From Flavobacteriales bacterium (lineage in GTDB: Bacteria; Bacteroidota; Bacteroidia; Flavobacteriales; PHOS-HE28): 27,383 bases of DNA. The translations under genes were made by a program, and so were the position numbers. The notes below the pieces were generated by a model, which worked only from the letters and a program-made list of their open reading frames with translations, ran no database searches and was not told where the DNA came from. This document shows positions 22,919 to 27,383 of the stretch, one piece after another (the stretch's first letter is position 1; every line of letters begins with the position of its first letter). Where the stretch lies: the NCBI GenBank assembly GCA_008016945.1, contig SSGN01000047.1, positions 1-27,383 on the forward strand. Direction: 5' to 3'.

Positions 22919-25351
22919 ATGCGCATCTCCTGGAACTGGCTCCGACGATATATTGATACCGACCTGACCCCGCAGGAAGCGGCCGACGTGCTCACCAGCA
23001 CCGGCCTGGAGACCGAGAGCGTGGAGCGCTTCGAGCCCGTTAAGGGCATGCTGGCCGGGGTGGTGGTGGGCCAGGTGATGGAGTGTGCCAAACACCCGGA
23101 CGCCGATCGGCTCCACGTGTGCCAGGTGGATATCGGTACCGGCCTGCTTCACCAGATCGTATGTGGCGCGCCCAATGTGGCCAAGGGCCAGAAGGTGCTG
23201 GTGGCCACCATCGGCACCACCATCCACCTGCCCGATGGTACCAGCTTCGTGATCAAGAAAAGCAAGATCCGCGGGCAGGAGAGCCTAGGTATGATCTGTG
23301 CCGAGGATGAGCTCGGCCTTGGGCAGGGCCACAAGGGCATCATGGTGCTCGCCACCGATGCCCCGGTGGGTGAGGCTGCGGCCTCCCATCTTGGGCTGGT
23401 CAGCGATCATGTTTTGGAGATCGGCTTAACGCCCAACCGCACCGATGCCATGGGCCATGTGGGCGTGGCCCGGGACCTCCGAGCCGCACTCGTACACCGC
23501 CGTGGCTCGGCCCTCGAACTGAAGCTGCCGAACGTGGATGACTTCGCGAAGGATGGGTCTGGCGAGCCTGTGCCTGTGGCGGTGGCGGATGCATATGCCT
23601 GCCCGCGCTATGCCGGGGTCCTCCTTACCCAAGTGAAGGTGGGCCCTTCGCCCCAGTGGCTTCAGGACCACCTGAACGCCATCGGCCTGCGGCCCATCAA
23701 CAACGTGGTGGACGTGACCAACTTCGTGCAGCACGAACTGGCCCAGCCGCTCCATGCCTTCGATGCGGACCAATTGCAAGGCCGACGTGTGGTGGTGCGC
23801 ATGGCCACTCCGGGCGAGCCCTTCACCACCTTGGACGGGAAGGAGCGGAAGCTTGATGCGCAGGACCTGGTGATCGCCGATGCGGAGCGCCCCGTCTGCA
23901 TTGCAGGGGTGTTCGGTGGGGCGGAGAGCGGGGTGAGTGAACGAACCACCTCCGTCTTCCTCGAGAGTGCCTGTTTCGAGCCCGGTACCATCCGCCGTAC
24001 CGCACGCCGCCACGGGCTCAATACCGATGCTTCCTTCCGGTTCGAACGTGGGGTGGACCCGCGGATGACCGTGTACGCACTGAAACGAGCGGCACTCCTG
24101 TTGAAGGAGGTGGCCGGGGCGCACATCGCATCGGAGATCACCGACATCGATCATACGTTGAAGCACGTGCGCACCATCGCGCTCTCCTTCGCCCATTGCG
24201 ATCGCCTCTCCGGGATGCACATCCCACCGGATGATGTGGTGCGGATCCTGGAACTGCTGGGTCACACCGTGATCGAGCGGAAGCCGGACCATGTCGTGGT
24301 GGAAGTGCCTCCCTACCGGGTGGATGTGCACCGCGAAGCCGACCTGGTGGAGGAGGTGCTCCGGATCCATGGCTACGATCATGTGCCTTTACCCGAGCGC
24401 TTGATGGTGCCGCCGGTGCTGCACGATGCCCTCGATGCGGGCTCACTTGCGGCCAGGCTCTCCGCTCACTTGGTGGCACGTGGTGTCCGCGAGATCATGA
24501 CCCCGTCGCTGGTGAACGGGACCAAGTGCGTGGCTTCCGGGTTGGTGGGCGATCACGAGCTTGTTCGGCTGAAGAACCCCTTGAGCGCCGAACTGGATGT
24601 GTTGCGGCCGACGATGCTCTTCGGTGCGCTGTCCGCCATTGCGTACAACATCAACCGCCAGAAGAAGGAGCTGCGTTTCTTTGAACGTGGACGTACGTAC
24701 CGCGCTTCCCCCAAGGGCATGGTGGAGACCGATGTGCTAGGGATCACCATCACCGGGCGGCGGTTCCGCGAGCGCTGGCGCGCCAATGACCGGCGAACGG
24801 ATCCGATGGATCTGAAGGAAGAACTGGAAGCCTTGTTCGGCCGACTGGGACTGGAGCGAACGATCGAGCTGCGATCGAAAGCGCATGCCCTCTTGGACCA
24901 GGCCCACGCCATCACCATCGACGGGCGTCATGTTGGTTGGCTCGGTGAAGTGGTTCCGGCCCAGTTGAAGGCCTTCGATGTGGCCCAGCCCGTGTTCTTC
25001 GCCGAGCTGGAGGAACAGGTGCTTCTCGAAGCCTGCCGTACCCAACGCACCACCTATGCCGAGGTGAGCCGATTCCCCACGGTGCGGCGCGACCTCAGTC
25101 TTCTGCTGGAGGCCGATATGGGGTTCGACCGATTGCGTCGTACGGCCCTCGCCGCAGAACGAACGCTGCTGCGCGATGTGGACCTGTTCGATGTGTACCA
25201 AGGTGAGAAACTCGCGGCAGGTAAGAAGAGCTATGCGCTCAGTTTCATCCTGCAGAACGACGATGCCACCCTTACCGATGAGCAGGTGGACAAGGCCATG
25301 GGGCGCATCCGAAAGGCCCTGGAAGGCATCGGGGCCGAGGTGCGCGGGTAG
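22919..25351 (+). CDS. pheT: Phenylalanine--tRNA ligase beta subunit
   Basis: PheT is the beta chain of the heterotetrameric phenylalanyl-tRNA synthetase. It carries tRNA-binding and editing domains while PheS holds the active site. The protein has 810 residues, the usual length. From the N-terminus: MRISWNWLRRYID start, EMAP-type tRNA-binding domain with KHPDADRLHVCQVD (58-71), B3/B4 editing region (with NNVVDVTNFVQHELAQPLHAFD), B5 domain (about 400-470, with VEVPPYRVDVHREADLVEE), the catalytic-like core, and a C-terminal anticodon-binding FDX-ACB domain beginning RFPTVRRDLSLLL. I chose ATG 22919, since the frame is open upstream to 22847 but without family similarity. It is divergent from the broken methyltransferase. 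pheS is not in the window. Confidence 0.96.
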   Translation: MRISWNWLRRYIDTDLTPQEAADVLTSTGLETESVERFEPVKGMLAGVVVGQVMECAKHPDADRLHVCQVDIGTGLLHQIVCGAPNVAKGQKVLVATIGTTIHLPDGTSFVIKKSKIRGQESLGMICAEDELGLGQGHKGIMVLATDAPVGEAAASHLGLVSDHVLEIGLTPNRTDAMGHVGVARDLRAALVHRRGSALELKLPNVDDFAKDGSGEPVPVAVADAYACPRYAGVLLTQVKVGPSPQWLQDHLNAIGLRPINNVVDVTNFVQHELAQPLHAFDADQLQGRRVVVRMATPGEPFTTLDGKERKLDAQDLVIADAERPVCIAGVFGGAESGVSERTTSVFLESACFEPGTIRRTARRHGLNTDASFRFERGVDPRMTVYALKRAALLLKEVAGAHIASEITDIDHTLKHVRTIALSFAHCDRLSGMHIPPDDVVRILELLGHTVIERKPDHVVVEVPPYRVDVHREADLVEEVLRIHGYDHVPLPERLMVPPVLHDALDAGSLAARLSAHLVARGVREIMTPSLVNGTKCVASGLVGDHELVRLKNPLSAELDVLRPTMLFGALSAIAYNINRQKKELRFFERGRTYRASPKGMVETDVLGITITGRRFRERWRANDRRTDPMDLKEELEALFGRLGLERTIELRSKAHALLDQAHAITIDGRHVGWLGEVVPAQLKAFDVAQPVFFAELEEQVLLEACRTQRTTYAEVSRFPTVRRDLSLLLEADMGFDRLRRTALAAERTLLRDVDLFDVYQGEKLAAGKKSYALSFILQNDDATLTDEQVDKAMGRIRKALEGIGAEVRG

Positions 25352-25379
25352 ACCCACCACGCCGTAACCGTACCGATCC

Positions 25380-25527
25380 TCGGTCTTGCAAGGCCAAGGG
25401 CTACATGGTCATCAGCTCCCGGACCTCCGGTTCACAGATCGCCCTCCTTTTGTCCATTGGCCAACATCAGCCTCGGAAACACCATTCACATTGTCCATCA
25501 CACCGTTTTTCGGCTGTGCAAGACCGA
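25380..25527. repeat. Inverted repeat pair bracketing 126 bases
   Basis: TCGGTCTTGCA (25380-25390) and TGCAAGACCGA (25517-25527) are perfect 11-bp inverted copies; allowing a one-base bulge, the match extends three more bases. They could be ends of a small element or the closing stem of a structured RNA. Confidence 0.5.
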
Positions 25528-25548
25528 AGGATAGCCTCGGGGTCCTTC

Positions 25549-25566
25549 GTTCGGGAGATCCCGAAC
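25549..25566. repeat. 18-base palindrome
   Basis: GTTCGGGA and TCCCGAAC are perfect 8-bp arms around GA. There is no T-run on either side, so it is not a typical terminator. A protein-binding site or mRNA end hairpin is possible. Confidence 0.5.
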
Positions 25567-25659
25567 AGGTTCTGAGGCCCGCTATTCAACAGGCTCCTCG
25601 TATCAGCCTGTGGAAGATTGGCCGCGCACCTTCGGCCATAATCGAATGTCCCGATGGTG

Positions 25660-26919
25660 TCACTCCTTCACGAACCGCAGGTGGGCCGGACCATCCGCGC
25701 CATGCAACCATACGATGTACACGCCGCAGGGGAGCGCGGACAGGTCGAGGTCGGTGTGACCCCCGGTGATCGTCCCTTGTTGCAGCATGCGTCCACGTGT
25801 GTCGCGCAGGTCGAAGTGGGTCGGTGTTGATGTGCCGGTGGTGATGGCGACCGTTCGGTGGGCGGGGTTGGGGGCCAGCGAGGCTTGTGGTGAAGTGGGT
25901 GTGCCGATGGCGGTGGTGAGGTCGCAGAAGAGGTCGCGCATCCATTGCATGGCTTGAGCACTGAGGGCGGGCGGGTCGTGTACGGTGTGTGCATCGCCTT
26001 GGTGCAGCACGGCCCGGTACCGGCCTGGGGCGAAGCCGAGTTGTTGTACACGTGTATCGATGGCACAGGAGCCGTACAGGTAGGGGTTGTTGTCCGGAAG
26101 GCCCAGGCCGAGGCCCCAGTAGGGGCGTTGCAGGCCACAGCCCACCACGGGGTCGTTGGTCTGGTGGTAGGAGAAGAGAGCTGGATCGTTCGGCGACTCC
26201 ATGTAGGCCGTGTCCATGAGCGCACCATAGAAGTTCACCACACCCATCACGTTGGCGTCATGGCCGTTCTGTTCGAGATCGCCTTGTATGTCGCCCAGGT
26301 CCGGACGTGGATAGGTGTTGAGGAAGTGCTGTACCGGGGCGATGGCGCCACAGTCCGCAGGCTTTTCCGCGCTGCGATCCAGGTAGGCGGCGTGAAGCGC
26401 GGTGATGGCGCCCGCGCTGAACCCCAGGGTGAACACCGCGCTGGTGCTGGTGCTGTCGAGCTGGTGGCGTCCTTTCAGGAAACGGATGGCTCCGCGGGCG
26501 TCCTGCTGGGCGCGGTAAATGGCACGGCGTACCTCGGAGGGGTCGTTCGCATACGGTGGGGCGAAGAGCCACGAGCCGTAGAAGCCGAGGCGATAGCTGA
26601 TGGTGGCTGCGACCCAGCCGCGTTCGGCCAGGTCCTCGGCCAGCGTGGCGAGCTCGGTGCGATGCCCGGCATGGAATCCTCCGCCGTGGATCAGCACCAC
26701 CAAGGGCCGTGCGGTCTGTCCATCGCCTGCCGGCTTGTAGAGGTCGAGGTGCAGGCTGTCGGTGCCGCCGTCGAAACGTGGGGCGTTGCCGTACCAGAGG
26801 TCGTGCTCCACGTGTGTGGCGAAGAGCGAGTCGGTGAAGGGAATGGTGCAGTCCTGGCCGTGGAGGGCGGCCGCAAGCAGCAGGGCGGGCGTGGTGATCG
26901 GGCGCATCGGCGATGGCAT
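25660..26919 (-). CDS. Secreted alpha/beta hydrolase (carboxylesterase-like) with T9SS sorting domain
   Basis: This is a 419-residue predicted exported esterase. A signal peptide (about 1-21, LLLAAALHGQ) is followed by an alpha/beta-hydrolase domain. It has the oxyanion motif HGGGF (78-82), the nucleophile elbow GFSAG (166-170, Ser168), the likely acid Asp256 in QTNDPVV and the likely base His311 or His314 (GDAHTVHD). The C-terminal 75 or so residues (from about 346, ASLAPNPAHRTVAI, then DLSALPCGVYIVWL and HLRFVKE) match the T9SS type A sorting domain, so the protein should cross the outer membrane through the T9SS and be cut by PorU. ATGs at 26919 and 26907 are both possible. It lies 54 bases after the pyrophosphatase gene. 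The substrate is unknown. Confidence 0.88.
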   Translation of the reverse strand: MPSPMRPITTPALLLAAALHGQDCTIPFTDSLFATHVEHDLWYGNAPRFDGGTDSLHLDLYKPAGDGQTARPLVVLIHGGGFHAGHRTELATLAEDLAERGWVAATISYRLGFYGSWLFAPPYANDPSEVRRAIYRAQQDARGAIRFLKGRHQLDSTSTSAVFTLGFSAGAITALHAAYLDRSAEKPADCGAIAPVQHFLNTYPRPDLGDIQGDLEQNGHDANVMGVVNFYGALMDTAYMESPNDPALFSYHQTNDPVVGCGLQRPYWGLGLGLPDNNPYLYGSCAIDTRVQQLGFAPGRYRAVLHQGDAHTVHDPPALSAQAMQWMRDLFCDLTTAIGTPTSPQASLAPNPAHRTVAITTGTSTPTHFDLRDTRGRMLQQGTITGGHTDLDLSALPCGVYIVWLHGADGPAHLRFVKE

Positions 26920-26973
26920 GCGGTGGATGCGGTGGTCCTTGTTCCGGATAGGGCCTTGGCGTGGTATTTCGGT

Positions 26974-27383
26974 TCACCGTGCCCAACGTTCCACGGTGGC
27001 GAGGGCGTCGGCCTTGCCCTTCACGGCGATCAGCTCGGCGCCATCCTCGGGGTCGTAGTTGAGCAGCCAGGTCACCAGGATGTTGCGGGCGGCCTCGGGC
27101 AGCTCGTGGATGTCGTCGGCCTCCACGGTGCGCAGGGCGGGATCCACGGGCAGGGCCACCAGCTTGTCGTCGCGTTCACCGGCGTCGAGCAGTTCGATGA
27201 TGCCGATGGGTTCCACTTCCAGCACGGTGCCACTGGGCACCGCACCGCAGGGGACGAATACGTCCAGCGCATCACCGTCGCCACCTTCCTCCTTGTTCAT
27301 CCGGGTGCTCGGGATGAAGCCGTAGTTGGCCGGATAGGGCAGGAAGCGGATCAGGCGTGGTTGGCCGTTCCGCAGGTCGATCG
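26974..27383 (-). CDS. ppa: Inorganic pyrophosphatase, C-terminal part (cut by window end)
   Basis: This is a soluble family I pyrophosphatase, which hydrolyses pyrophosphate to phosphate and so drives biosynthetic reactions. About 136 residues are visible; the N-terminus lies beyond the window end. The frame reads IRFLPYPANYGFIPSTR, then the active-site signature GDGDALDVFVP, whose Asp residues bind catalytic metal ions. Further on are LEVEPIGIIELLD and DDKLVALPVDP, both typical of the family, and the protein ends ALATVERWAR. An internal ATG at 27300 is not the start, because family sequence continues upstream of it. The gene reads towards the hydrolase, with which it might share a transcript. 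Confidence 0.95.
   Translation of the reverse strand, partial: IDLRNGQPRLIRFLPYPANYGFIPSTRMNKEEGGDGDALDVFVPCGAVPSGTVLEVEPIGIIELLDAGERDDKLVALPVDPALRTVEADDIHELPEAARNILVTWLLNYDPEDGAELIAVKGKADALATVERWAR

Larger units (their letters stand above)
25352..25659. other. Gene-free stretch with inverted repeats
   Basis: This 308-base gap between the ends of two convergent genes holds no credible gene; the one open frame (25386-25769) has no known domain and runs antisense into the hydrolase. Two structures are visible: an 11-bp inverted repeat (25380-25390 and 25517-25527) bracketing 126 bases, and an 18-base near-continuous palindrome at 25549-25566. The segment looks less GC-rich than its neighbours. 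It could hold a terminator region, a small RNA or a worn mobile-element remnant; nothing decides between these. Confidence 0.55.

Noticed and set aside
25386..25769. 127-codon plus-strand frame in the gap after pheT
   Set aside because: It has no domain, runs antisense into the hydrolase gene, and turns Arg-rich there, as a shadow frame does.

Overview
The window comes from a GC-rich member of the Bacteroidota (about 60% GC by eye), most like a Flavobacteriales-type bacterium. The evidence is a block of type IX secretion system (T9SS) and gliding genes (porP/sprF-like, gldJ, porU, porV), a candidate T9SS-exported hydrolase, and promoter elements of the Bacteroidota type (TAnnTTTG). Coding density is high. 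I see no rRNA or tRNA gene, CRISPR array, transposase or integrase.

Layout. 1-2191: the 3' end of an acyl-CoA dehydrogenase gene, a 1.36-kb segment carrying one Fic-domain gene, then a second, decayed copy of the dehydrogenase 3' end with its downstream DNA. 2288-6412 (minus): porP/sprF-like, gldJ and murF in transcription order. 6590-12356 (plus): porU, porV and ispF, with porV and ispF overlapping by one base. 12413-13835 (minus): a VTC-domain gene and a DUF4956 membrane protein gene, a likely two-gene operon. 13940-17680 (plus): cdd, pdhA, pdhC and a zinc-ribbon methyltransferase. 17719-19134 (minus): an unrecognised multi-pass membrane protein, divergent from recG (19175-21292). 21293-22848 (minus): a YhhN-family membrane protein and a methyltransferase gene broken by one in-frame TAG. 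22919-25351: pheT. 25352-25659: a gene-free stretch with inverted repeats. 25660-27383 (minus): an alpha/beta hydrolase with a T9SS sorting domain, and the end of an inorganic pyrophosphatase gene.

How the genes work together. PorU (sortase), PorV (shuttle), PorP/SprF-like protein and GldJ are envelope parts of T9SS and gliding. The hydrolase at 25660 is a plausible T9SS client. MurF links the block to cell-wall synthesis. PdhA and PdhC are two parts of pyruvate dehydrogenase, with E1 beta and E3 not present here. IspF, Cdd, RecG, PheT and Ppa are housekeeping enzymes.

I do not see a clearly new multi-gene system. The most unusual structures are the Fic gene framed by two copies of a dehydrogenase 3' end with an operator-like repeat array over its promoter, the in-frame amber codon in the 22138 methyltransferase, and several promoter-like elements so close to start codons that leaderless or near-leaderless mRNAs are likely.
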